A program made the translations under genes and the position numbers. From Qipengyuania xiamenensis (GTDB lineage: Bacteria > Pseudomonadota > Alphaproteobacteria > Sphingomonadales > Sphingomonadaceae), in contig NZ_JAIGNM010000002.1 in assembly GCF_019711495.1 (NCBI RefSeq), positions 62,001 to 126,000 of the forward strand: a DNA stretch of 64,000 bases, in the 5' to 3' direction. The notes below the pieces were generated by a model. It saw nothing but the letters and a program-made list of their open reading frames with translations. It was not told where the DNA came from and ran no database searches. Below, piece after piece: positions 25,560 to 32,845 of the stretch. Each line of letters opens with the position of its first letter. The stretch's first letter is position 1.

Positions 25560-26495
25560 CTACCATCCCGCAACCGGGCGGAAATCGTGGCGTGACCAGA
25601 TGATCGGTTCTTGCGGGCCCGCGGGGCGGTTCCAGATCGCCTGGAAGAGTGCCGTCGTCATGTGCCAGGCCTTTTCCGGACCGCTCACACGCGTGCGGCT
25701 GTCCCAAGCCAGCTGGCCTCGGGTCAATACCTTGCGCCCGATAGCGCCGTAGATGTTTGCAGCAGACAGGACGGCCCAGCGATGGCGGAAGCGCAGGCGT
25801 TTCGCGCCCAGCCTCGCGGCGGCTTCGTGTTTTTCCATCAGCGCGATCATGCGCGGCATCAGGCTGGCGAGGATGAAGCGGTTTTCCGGCTTCGCGTGTT
25901 CACCAGGGGCGAGTCCGACCTCGGCCAGCCATTCTGCAGGCAGGTAGACGCGGTTCGCCGCGGCATCTTCCACGATATCGCGCGAGATATTGGCGATCTG
26001 GAACGCGAGACCGAGATCGTTTGCCCTGTCGAGCGTATCGCCGTCCTCGGGGTGCACACCCATGATGTGCGCCATCATGATCCCGACCGCGCCCGCCACG
26101 TGGTAGCAATAGCGCAGCATGTCGCGCTCGTTCTTCGGACTAAAGCCAGTCGCGTCGAGCGCGAAACCACCGATGACATCGTTGGCCATCTCGTAGGTCA
26201 AACCGCACTCGTCGGCGACGAGGCCGAAGGCGTCGAAGGCGAAATCGGCGGTCGGCTGTTCTTCGAGCGCGCGGCGGGTCAGCACACGGATCGCCTGGAT
26301 GCGGTCCTCGGCTTCCTTGGGGGTGCCCTGGTCGCCCAGCGGGCCGCCCTTGTCCTGGTTGTCGGCGATATCGTCGCAGCGGCGGCACCAGGCATAGAGG
26401 AGCCAGGCGCGCTCGCGCGTGGGTTTGTCGAAGAGTTTCGAGGCCGCTGCAAAGCTGTGCGAGCCGACTTCGATCGATTCATGCGCCTTCGCCAC
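25560..26495 (-). CDS. crtB: Phytoene synthase
   Basis: Condenses two GGPP to phytoene. Both aspartate-rich prenyl-binding motifs are visible: WCRRCDDIADNQD near residue 37 and NISRDIVEDAAANRVYLP near residue 175, with HVAGAVGIMMAHIMG between. The start is uncertain: the only canonical in-frame codon near the conserved region is GTG at 26495 (311 aa, normal length). However, the reading frame stays homologous-looking upstream (ERRALVAKA), and a CTG at 26579 forms a CTGA overlap with the LOG gene stop, which would give 339 aa. It is the last gene of the crt run. Confidence 0.93.
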   Translation of the reverse strand: MAKAHESIEVGSHSFAAASKLFDKPTRERAWLLYAWCRRCDDIADNQDKGGPLGDQGTPKEAEDRIQAIRVLTRRALEEQPTADFAFDAFGLVADECGLTYEMANDVIGGFALDATGFSPKNERDMLRYCYHVAGAVGIMMAHIMGVHPEDGDTLDRANDLGLAFQIANISRDIVEDAAANRVYLPAEWLAEVGLAPGEHAKPENRFILASLMPRMIALMEKHEAAARLGAKRLRFRHRWAVLSAANIYGAIGRKVLTRGQLAWDSRTRVSGPEKAWHMTTALFQAIWNRPAGPQEPIIWSRHDFRPVAGW

Positions 26496-26575
26496 CAGCG
26501 CACGCCGTTCGCGCCCGCCGCCCGCCTTGGGAACGGTCGGCCGCAGGTTCTGCGTGGTCAGGGGGCGGGGCTTGT

Positions 26576-27157
26576 TCAGAGGTCGGATGCCTTCATCTTG
26601 AAGATCGGAGTATGCGGCTGGTAGCTTTCCATTTTCTCCAGCAACGCACTTAACGTCTCTTCGGCGATGATGATCCCCTGGTGCGCGGGGCGGACGAAAC
26701 CGACGTCCGCCATCTTGCGGTTGAAGGCGATCAGGTCGTCGTAGAAGCCGAAGGCATTTAGCAGGCCGACAGGGTTGTCGTGATAGCCGAGCTGCGCCCA
26801 GCTGACTGCTTCCCACAGCTCGTCCATCGTGCCGACACCGCCGGGAATGGTGACGAACCCGTCCGACAGGTCGGTGAACTTCTGCTTGCGCTCGTGCATG
26901 CCGGAAACGGTGTGCAACTCGGTGCAGTCGTGGTTGGAAACTTCGCTGTTGGCGAGGGCTTCGGGAATGATGCCGATCACCTCGCCGCCCGCGTCCAGAG
27001 CGCCGGAAGCGACTGCGCCCATCAGGCCGAGACGGCCACCGCCATAGACGACACCGATGCCGCGCTCCGCCAGCCCTGCACCGACGTCGCGGGCGAGTTC
27101 GAGATAACGCGGGTCCTCGGGCGATGCCGAGCCACAATAGACAGCTAGACGCTTCAT
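26576..27157 (-). CDS. LOG family (TIGR00730) Rossmann-fold protein
   Basis: 193 aa. Characteristic motifs: VYCGSASPEDPRYLELA at the N-terminus, VYGGGRLGLMGAVASGAL near residue 38, and the catalytic PGGVGTMDELWEAVSW near residue 106 (PGGxGTxxE). LOG proteins hydrolyse nucleoside 5'-monophosphates to base and ribose phosphate (cytokinin activation in plants, nucleotide salvage in bacteria). It lies between crtI and crtB: the ATG overlaps the crtI stop (ATGA, 27154-27157) and its stop overlaps the crtB frame. No link to carotenoid chemistry is known to me. Confidence 0.9.
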   Translation of the reverse strand: MKRLAVYCGSASPEDPRYLELARDVGAGLAERGIGVVYGGGRLGLMGAVASGALDAGGEVIGIIPEALANSEVSNHDCTELHTVSGMHERKQKFTDLSDGFVTIPGGVGTMDELWEAVSWAQLGYHDNPVGLLNAFGFYDDLIAFNRKMADVGFVRPAHQGIIIAEETLSALLEKMESYQPHTPIFKMKASDL

Positions 27158-28707
27158 GCTTCGATCAAATCCTCAACCATCAATCCGGCGGTCGCTTTCG
27201 CGCTGCCGACTACGCCGGGAATCCCGGCGCCGGGGTGCGTCCCTGCACCGACAAGATAGAAATTGTCGATCACATCGTCGCGGTTATGCCCGCGGAAAAA
27301 TGCGCTCTGCGTGAGCAGGGGTTCGAGACTGAACGCACTGCCCTTGTAGGCGTTCAAGTCCATCGCGAAATCGCGCGGCGCATAGTGGAACTTGGTCCGG
27401 ATACGGCCATGCAGGCCCGGGATCAGGCGGCGTTCGATTTCGTCGAGAATACGCTTTTCGAGGATCGGGCCCATTTCCTGCCAGTCGACCGACAGCTTGC
27501 CCATATGGGCGACCGGAACCAGCGCGTAGAAGGTGCTCATGCCTTCGGGCGCGACGCTGGGATCGGTCACGCTGGGGTGGTGCAGGTAGATCGAGAAGTC
27601 CTGCGGCAGGACGCCGTGATCGTAAATGTCCTCGAGCAGGCCCTTATAGCGCGGGCCGAACAGGATCATGTGATGCGGGATCCCCGGCCAGGTGCCCTCG
27701 ACGCCGAAGTGAACCACGAAGAGGCTGGGAGAGAACTTCTTGCGCGAGAGCGACTTGGCATAGCTTTCGCCGCGCTTGGTCCCGGCCAGGAGGTCCTTGT
27801 AGCTGTGCATGATGTCGGCATTGCTGGCGACCGCGTCGAAGCGCTGTTTGAAGCCAGAATGGGTTTCCACCTCGCTGGCCTTGTTGCCGAGCGTGTGGAC
27901 CTGCACGACCGGGTCATGCAGGCGGAAGGTGCCGCCGATCCGTTCGAAATGCTTCACCATGGCCGCGACCAGGCGATTGGTGCCGCCCTTTGCCCACCAG
28001 ACGCCGCCGTCCTTTTCCAGCTTGTGGATCAGCGCGTAGATGCTGCTGGTCTTCATCGGGTTACCCCCGACCAGCAGCGTATGGAACGAGAGCGCCTCGC
28101 GCAGCTTCTCGTTTTCGACGTAGCTCGACACCATCGAATAGACGCTGCGCCATGCCTGCTTCTTCGCAAGCGCGGGTGCCGCCTTCATCATCGACTTGAA
28201 GTCGAGGAAGGGCACATGGCCGAGCTTCACATAGCCTTCCTCATAGACGCCGGCGGCATAGTCGAGGAAGCGCTGGTAGCCTGCGACATCCGCCGGATTG
28301 AGTTCGGCGATCTCGCGGAAGAGATGTTCTTCGTCGTTCGAATAATCGAAATTCGTGCCGTCGGGCCAGTTCAGCCGGTAGAAGGGCATCACCGGCATGA
28401 TCTCGATGTCGTCGGCCATATCGTGACCGGTCAGCGCCCATAGTTCGCGCAGGCAATCGGGGTCGGTGATCACGGTCGGGCCGGCATCGAAGGTATGGCC
28501 GTCCTTCTCCCAGTAATAGGCGCGGCCGCCGGGCTTCGCGCGCGCTTCGATCACGGTCGTCGCGATACCTGCCGATTGCAGGCGGATGGCAAGTGCGAGC
28601 CCGCCGAAGCCCGATCCGATGACGCAGGCCGTCTTGCCCGTCGGCTCGGGAATAATCGGACCATCGCCGGACGTGGCAATGGGTGAGGACATGATTTCGG
28701 CGTTCAT
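27154..28707 (-). CDS. crtI: Phytoene desaturase
   Basis: 517 aa FAD-dependent desaturase taking phytoene to lycopene in four steps (assumed from the bacterial CrtI type). Dinucleotide-binding motif ACVIGSGFGGLALAIRLQ near residue 27, followed by EARAKPGGRAYYWEKDGHTF and DAGPTVITDP. The C-terminal CrtI signature LVGAGTHPGAGIPGVVGSAK is near residue 485. It lies 3 bp downstream of crtY and overlaps the LOG gene. An inner in-frame ATG five codons on is a minor alternative start. Confidence 0.95.
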   Translation of the reverse strand: MNAEIMSSPIATSGDGPIIPEPTGKTACVIGSGFGGLALAIRLQSAGIATTVIEARAKPGGRAYYWEKDGHTFDAGPTVITDPDCLRELWALTGHDMADDIEIMPVMPFYRLNWPDGTNFDYSNDEEHLFREIAELNPADVAGYQRFLDYAAGVYEEGYVKLGHVPFLDFKSMMKAAPALAKKQAWRSVYSMVSSYVENEKLREALSFHTLLVGGNPMKTSSIYALIHKLEKDGGVWWAKGGTNRLVAAMVKHFERIGGTFRLHDPVVQVHTLGNKASEVETHSGFKQRFDAVASNADIMHSYKDLLAGTKRGESYAKSLSRKKFSPSLFVVHFGVEGTWPGIPHHMILFGPRYKGLLEDIYDHGVLPQDFSIYLHHPSVTDPSVAPEGMSTFYALVPVAHMGKLSVDWQEMGPILEKRILDEIERRLIPGLHGRIRTKFHYAPRDFAMDLNAYKGSAFSLEPLLTQSAFFRGHNRDDVIDNFYLVGAGTHPGAGIPGVVGSAKATAGLMVEDLIEA

Positions 28708-28710
28708 GAA

Positions 28711-29877
28711 TTATCCTTGGACGAGGGGCGCGCCCTTGCCAAGCAGCGCCTTGATTGCTCGACCGACAGGTACGGGCGGCTTTCCGGTAAGGATGCGCAA
28801 TTTGTCGAGCGGCGTGGAGCGGGCGGCATAGAAGCGTGAAATGAGTGGTTCCGGCAGACGATAGAAGCGTTCGAACACCCTGTATCGTTCCGCAGGTTCT
28901 GCCGCCTCGAACAGCATTTTTCCCAGCAGGCGGTAGTAGGCGGTTCGTTTCCAGTGCGCCTGGGCACGTTCTTCCACGAAATCGGGTAGGTTGGCGGCGT
29001 CCTTTGCGGCGGCATCTCCAATCGCCAGCGCATTTTCGGCGGCAATCGGCAGGGTGTAGCTCGTCAGGGGGTGGACGAAGCCGCCCCGCGCGCCGGCAAG
29101 CGCAATGCCCGGAATGGCCAGCGATGCACGATAGGCGGAGAAATCCCCTCCGGTAATGACCGGGAGGACGCCGGTTTCTTCGTGGAGGGTTTCGGTCTGC
29201 CAACCCCTCTGCGCGCAATATTTCGCGATCCTGTCGCGAAGTGTCGCGGCATCCACCACCGGGCTGTCCGTATAGTAGGTGTCCTCGACGAAAATCTCGT
29301 CGGCCCCCAGCGGGAGCAGGTAGACGAAGCGATAGGCATCGGGCTGGCCCACCGCTGCGTCCATGATCACCGGCCTGTCGATGCCGTGCGGTCCGGCGGT
29401 TCGGAGATGCTGGCCGAGGAAGACCTGCCAGCCACCTTCCAGATGTTTGCTGGGCACGGCGTCGCGGCAGTCGATGACTGCCTTTGCGGCGATGCGTTCG
29501 CCGCTCTCCAGCGTCACCCCCTGACCGTCGAGACCGACGACGCGCGAGCCGGTCAGGATCGTTTCCTGCGGTAGCAGACGGCGCAGGCCCGCGTCGAAAT
29601 CACGGCTGTCGAGCGAGCGGTAATTGCCTGCCAGCCGGCGTTCGTGGGCCGGAAACCGCACGTCGTTACCACCGCTCCACTGCGTCTTGTCGAACGGTTC
29701 GAGCAGCGCAGTCTCTTGCGGTCCGAGATCCCCTTCGAACCAGCTCCAGCGATGATTGCCGCCAAAGCTGTCACCGGCTTCGATCAGGCGGACCGACAGC
29801 TCCGGTGCACTACGGGTGACGGCGAGCGCAGTGAGGCCTCCGGCAAGGCCCCCGCCGATGATGGCAATATCGGGCAT
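28711..29877 (-). CDS. crtY: Lycopene beta-cyclase
   Basis: 388 aa CrtY-type cyclase converting lycopene to beta-carotene. Rossmann motif IAIIGGGLAGGLTALAVT at residues 4-21, SFGGNHRWSWFEGDL near residue 40, the conserved DCRDAVPSK near residue 135, FVEDTYYTDSP near residue 190 and GFVHPLTSYTLPIA near residue 265 are all typical of the bacterial cyclase. The ATG at 29877 precedes the Rossmann motif directly; an upstream in-frame start would overlap the DUF2059 gene. It is 19 bp after that gene, so likely cotranscribed with it and with crtI. Confidence 0.93.
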   Translation of the reverse strand: MPDIAIIGGGLAGGLTALAVTRSAPELSVRLIEAGDSFGGNHRWSWFEGDLGPQETALLEPFDKTQWSGGNDVRFPAHERRLAGNYRSLDSRDFDAGLRRLLPQETILTGSRVVGLDGQGVTLESGERIAAKAVIDCRDAVPSKHLEGGWQVFLGQHLRTAGPHGIDRPVIMDAAVGQPDAYRFVYLLPLGADEIFVEDTYYTDSPVVDAATLRDRIAKYCAQRGWQTETLHEETGVLPVITGGDFSAYRASLAIPGIALAGARGGFVHPLTSYTLPIAAENALAIGDAAAKDAANLPDFVEERAQAHWKRTAYYRLLGKMLFEAAEPAERYRVFERFYRLPEPLISRFYAARSTPLDKLRILTGKPPVPVGRAIKALLGKGAPLVQG

Positions 29878-29896
29878 CGCGCCGTTCCGCCGCGCC

Positions 29897-30625
29897 TCAG
29901 CCTCCTGCCAGATGCCGCTGGGCGGCGGTCTGGATAGCCGCTTCAATTTCCTTCTGGCGCGCGGGAGCCATGCCCGCTTTTTCCATTTCCGCCCGGATCG
30001 GCACGACGACGCCTTGCAGGTCGTTCAACTTCATGAGGGCGGGGTCGGTGGTGAAAAGCCGGACGAGTTCAGCCTGCTCTTCCGCGCTAAGCGTTCCGAC
30101 GATCTTCCCGGCGCTCTTCATGACATCCTTGTCGAAATCCTTCATGTCGATTTCGCCATTGGCGACGCCACCCTCGATCGAGGCGCGGTTGTCCATCGTG
30201 CGGCTCAGCCCACCGAGCAGCTTCATGCCGAGCGGCGAGCGGTAGAATTCGGCGATCCGGGCAGCTTCCTGCTCGGTCAGGACTTCGGCAAGTGCTGACA
30301 CGTAGCGCGGACGGAATTCATCCTGAAGTTCCTGGTTTTGGCGCGTGATGATGGGGCGGCCCGCGTCGATCATCGCGTCGAACAGGCCGGGGTAGGCCGC
30401 TTCCGCAGCGACCATGTTCGGATCCGCCTGCCAGATCGAGCGCACCACGACCAGCTGGTTCTCGATGACCATTTCCTGGTCGATCCCGTCCTGCATCGCC
30501 GCGACCAGTTCGACATAGGGTGTCGGCTGGGCGGGCTGGCTGGCGGCGGTATCCTGCGCGAGAGTTGAAGCGGGAAGGGCGAAGGCCAGACCAAGCGAAG
30601 CGGCGGCAATCAAAAGGTGTTTCAT
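29897..30625 (-). CDS. Secreted DUF2059 protein heading the crt run
   Basis: 242 aa with a clear signal peptide (HLLIAAASLGLAFALPAST, cleavage after STLAQ). The C-terminal half carries the DUF2059-type helix pattern, including VLTEQEAARIAEFYRSPLG near residue 125. The protein is helical, periplasmic and of unknown function. ATG at 30625 starts the signal peptide. It is first in a same-strand run with crtY, crtI, LOG and crtB, 19 bp from crtY, and diverges from the MipA-type outer-membrane gene. Confidence 0.78.
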   Translation of the reverse strand: MKHLLIAAASLGLAFALPASTLAQDTAASQPAQPTPYVELVAAMQDGIDQEMVIENQLVVVRSIWQADPNMVAAEAAYPGLFDAMIDAGRPIITRQNQELQDEFRPRYVSALAEVLTEQEAARIAEFYRSPLGMKLLGGLSRTMDNRASIEGGVANGEIDMKDFDKDVMKSAGKIVGTLSAEEQAELVRLFTTDPALMKLNDLQGVVVPIRAEMEKAGMAPARQKEIEAAIQTAAQRHLAGG

Positions 30626-30657
30626 AGGCTTAGTTCTACGACGGACCGAGGCATGGC

Positions 30658-30673
30658 GCAATCGTGTGATTGC
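30658..30673. promoter_or_regulatory. Inverted repeat in the crt/mipA divergent promoter region
   Basis: GCAATC-GTGT-GATTGC, six perfect pairs around a 4-nt centre, in the 110-bp gap between the DUF2059-crt run and the MipA/OmpV gene. Its place between two divergent units suits a shared operator; the binding protein is unknown. Confidence 0.35.
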
Positions 30674-30735
30674 CTCTTGTGGAACGCGCGGGCGGCAAGG
30701 CCGTTTGCACGCTATAAACAGAGGGAAATCCAAAA

Positions 30736-31611
30736 ATGTATCGCTTCCTGCCCGTGGCCGTTGCCGCAATCGCTTTCGCCGCGCCCGCCATGGCGCAAGA
30801 AGTCGAGGTAGAACCGCCGGCTCCCGCCGGACCGCCTGAAACCGTGTTCGACGGCGATTACCTGAGCGTGGGCGTTGGTGTCGGTTACAATGCCAGCTAT
30901 TCGGGCAGCGACGACTACAACGTCAACATCCTGCCGATCGTGCAGGGCTCGCTCGGGGGTATCGGCATCAATCCTCGGCCTGCGGGTCTTGCCCTCGATC
31001 TCGTGCCCGATCCCGACGAGGGAATGGCGTTCTCCGCAGGGCCGATGTTCCGCCTGCGCAGCGACCGCGCCGATGTCGACGATATCAACGACGATATCGT
31101 GGCCGCCTATGGCGAACTCGACCGTGCTTTCGAGATCGGCGGAAGCGTAGGCGTCAAGTTCCCCAAGCTGCTCAATCCCTTCGACAGCCTGAGCATCAAT
31201 CTCGACGCAACATGGGACGTAGCCGGCGCGCACGAGGGCATGGCGATCAGCCCGAGCGTCACCTATTTCACGCCGCTCAGCCGCGCGACGGCTGCATCGC
31301 TATCGCTCAGCACCACATTCGTGGACGATAATTTCGCCGATTATTACTACTCGGTGCCGACCATCAACACGCTGCTTCCCGATCCGGATGTCTTGCCCGG
31401 CTTCCAGGCCGAGGGCGGCATGCAGAGCTACGGCGTGAACCTGTTGCTCGCCCATGACCTCAGCGGTGATGTGACTGATGGCGGACTGTCGCTGGTCGGG
31501 ATCGGCGGCTGGTCGAAACTGGTGGGCGATGCTGCCGACACGCCGTTTACTTCGATCCGCGGCGACGACGACCAGTATTTCGTGGCCCTGGGTGTGGGAT
31601 ACACTTTCTAG
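30736..31611 (+). CDS. MipA/OmpV family outer-membrane protein
   Basis: 291 aa with a Sec signal peptide ending AAPAMAQ, a short acidic/Pro spacer, then an outer-membrane barrel: alternating beta-strand patterns such as LSVGVGVGYNASYSGSDDYN near residue 45, and a terminal GVGYTF with the closing Phe for BAM recognition. MipA/OmpV proteins are scaffold or pore-like barrels. A good -10 (TATAAA at 30713-30718) sits 18 bp before the ATG. AGAGGGAA provides the ribosome binding site. Confidence 0.87.
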   Translation: MYRFLPVAVAAIAFAAPAMAQEVEVEPPAPAGPPETVFDGDYLSVGVGVGYNASYSGSDDYNVNILPIVQGSLGGIGINPRPAGLALDLVPDPDEGMAFSAGPMFRLRSDRADVDDINDDIVAAYGELDRAFEIGGSVGVKFPKLLNPFDSLSINLDATWDVAGAHEGMAISPSVTYFTPLSRATAASLSLSTTFVDDNFADYYYSVPTINTLLPDPDVLPGFQAEGGMQSYGVNLLLAHDLSGDVTDGGLSLVGIGGWSKLVGDAADTPFTSIRGDDDQYFVALGVGYTF

Positions 31612-31623
31612 CGGATAGAATTC

Positions 31624-31660
31624 GCAGGCATCTTGCAGGCATAGTGCAGAACTGCGCAGT
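31624..31660. repeat. Helically phased GCAG repeats between mipA-type and DUF2585 genes
   Basis: GCAG occurs at 31624, 31635, 31646 and 31656, i.e. every 10-11 bp. The first two are part of an 8-bp direct repeat GCAGGCAT, and the last lies in a perfect ACTGCGCAGT palindrome (31651-31660). It fills the short gap upstream of the DUF2585 start. Confidence 0.4.
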
Positions 31661-31669
31661 CTTGCCCGC

Positions 31670-32263
31670 ATGACTGCAAATCCGCTCTCCCCGCATCGCA
31701 AGGCCGTTATTGCCGCGCTTGTCGTCACGTTCGTCACGCTGGCGATCCTGTTCGCAATGGATCGCCCGCCGATCTGCACCTGCGGCTACGTCAGCCTGTG
31801 GTATGGCGACATCAACGCCTCGGGCAACAGCCAGCACCTGTCGGACTGGTACACGCCGAGTCACATCATTCACGGCATGATTTTCTATGCGCTCGGCTGG
31901 CTGCTGTTCACGAAATGGGGCCTCGGCGGCAAGTCGGCAGGCAAGTGGAGCTTCACGCTCGCTGTTGCGATCGAGGCGGCGTGGGAAATCGTCGAGAACA
32001 CGCCGCTGGTGATCGACCGCTATCGTTCGGTGACCGTCAACTGGGGCTATTCGGGCGACAGCATCATCAATTCGATGGCCGATATCGGCTGGATGAGCTT
32101 CGGCTTCTACCTCGCCCTCAAACTGCCGGTGAAAGTCACGATCGCGCTGGCGATCATCATGGAGATTGTCGCGGCGCTTGTGGTGCGTGACAATCTGACG
32201 CTCAACGTCATCATGCTGGTCTACCCGTTCGAATTCATCCGCGAATGGCAGGCGCTGGGCTGA
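31670..32263 (+). CDS. DUF2585 (UPF0314) membrane protein
   Basis: 197 aa with about five membrane helices. Family markers are the PPICTCGYVSLWYGD loop near residue 35, SQHLSDWYTPSHIIHGMIFY near residue 55, AVAIEAAWEIVENTPLVIDR near residue 95, and GDSIINSMADIGWMSFGFYL near residue 122. The conserved His, Asp and Glu residues in membrane-facing loops hint at an enzyme or metal site, but function is not known. It is 58 bp downstream of the MipA-type gene and convergent with the next gene. Confidence 0.85.
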   Translation: MTANPLSPHRKAVIAALVVTFVTLAILFAMDRPPICTCGYVSLWYGDINASGNSQHLSDWYTPSHIIHGMIFYALGWLLFTKWGLGGKSAGKWSFTLAVAIEAAWEIVENTPLVIDRYRSVTVNWGYSGDSIINSMADIGWMSFGFYLALKLPVKVTIALAIIMEIVAALVVRDNLTLNVIMLVYPFEFIREWQALG

Positions 32264-32267
32264 TCGC

Positions 32268-32780
32268 TCAATTTTTCGAAGCGCGCTCGGCCCATTCGGC
32301 CTTCTTCCGTTCGGCCCAGTCCACGCGGTCGCGTAGCTTGCCGTCATAAGGAACGCCGGGCGAAATCGGCAGCGACTTCACAGCGCCGATATCGAGGCCG
32401 TAAATGCGGTCGTCCTCGCCCAGATAGGCGCGTGCGGGGACGCCTTCTTCCAGATTGCCGTCCACCTTACGGATGCTGCCGGCATCGACCGACATGAGCC
32501 ATTCCGAGTGGCTGTTGGCGAAGATGAGATAGACGATATCGCTGTCGTCGCCGGTCGGCTTGAACAGGCGGACGGTGCCGCGCCTGTCGCGTCCCCCGGC
32601 GTAGGCCCGTCGGCGGTTGATGCGCAGCTTGAGGTGCGAAATTCCCGCAAGGATGGTGACCGCCCCGAAGATCGTCAGGATGACGGCCATCGCCGTGGGC
32701 ATGTCCTCCATGTCGGGAAACATGCGCAGGCCCGCGGCAATCAGGCCGCAGCCCACCAGAATGGCCAGTATCGCCCGCAA
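32268..32780 (-). CDS. Hypothetical membrane protein with TTG start
   Basis: 170 aa, family not recognised. Two membrane helices (about residues 2-20 and 30-50) are followed by a basic stretch LKLRINRRRAYAGGRDRRG and a soluble domain with IVYLIFANSHSEWLMSVDAG and a KLRDRVDWAERKKAEWAERA coiled tail. The best start is TTG at 32778-32780, with GGGAGG about 8 nt upstream. However, that start lies in the T-run of a terminator hairpin belonging to the upstream S9 peptidase gene, so expression must rely on readthrough or another promoter. An inner ATG (MFPDMED) would lose the first helix. Confidence 0.65.
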   Translation of the reverse strand: MRAILAILVGCGLIAAGLRMFPDMEDMPTAMAVILTIFGAVTILAGISHLKLRINRRRAYAGGRDRRGTVRLFKPTGDDSDIVYLIFANSHSEWLMSVDAGSIRKVDGNLEEGVPARAYLGEDDRIYGLDIGAVKSLPISPGVPYDGKLRDRVDWAERKKAEWAERASKN

Positions 32781-32815
32781 AAAACCCGCCTCCCGAATGG
32801 TCCAGAAGGCGGGTT
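32779..32815 (-). terminator. Terminator of the S9 peptidase gene, overlapping the next start
   Basis: On the minus strand a 9-bp stem AACCCGCCT/AGGCGGGTT with a 15-nt loop is followed by six Ts. The last two Ts are part of the TTG start codon of the next gene, and its GGGAGG binding site lies partly in the 3' arm. Confidence 0.75.
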
Positions 32816-32845
32816 ATAGCTTTCAGGGCTTAAGATTTAAGCCTG

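Noticed and set aside
26580..27137. 5' extension of the crtB frame through the LOG gene
   Set aside because: The extension is Arg-rich shadow sequence of the LOG gene, which has all its family motifs; only the part from about 26579 down looks like phytoene synthase.
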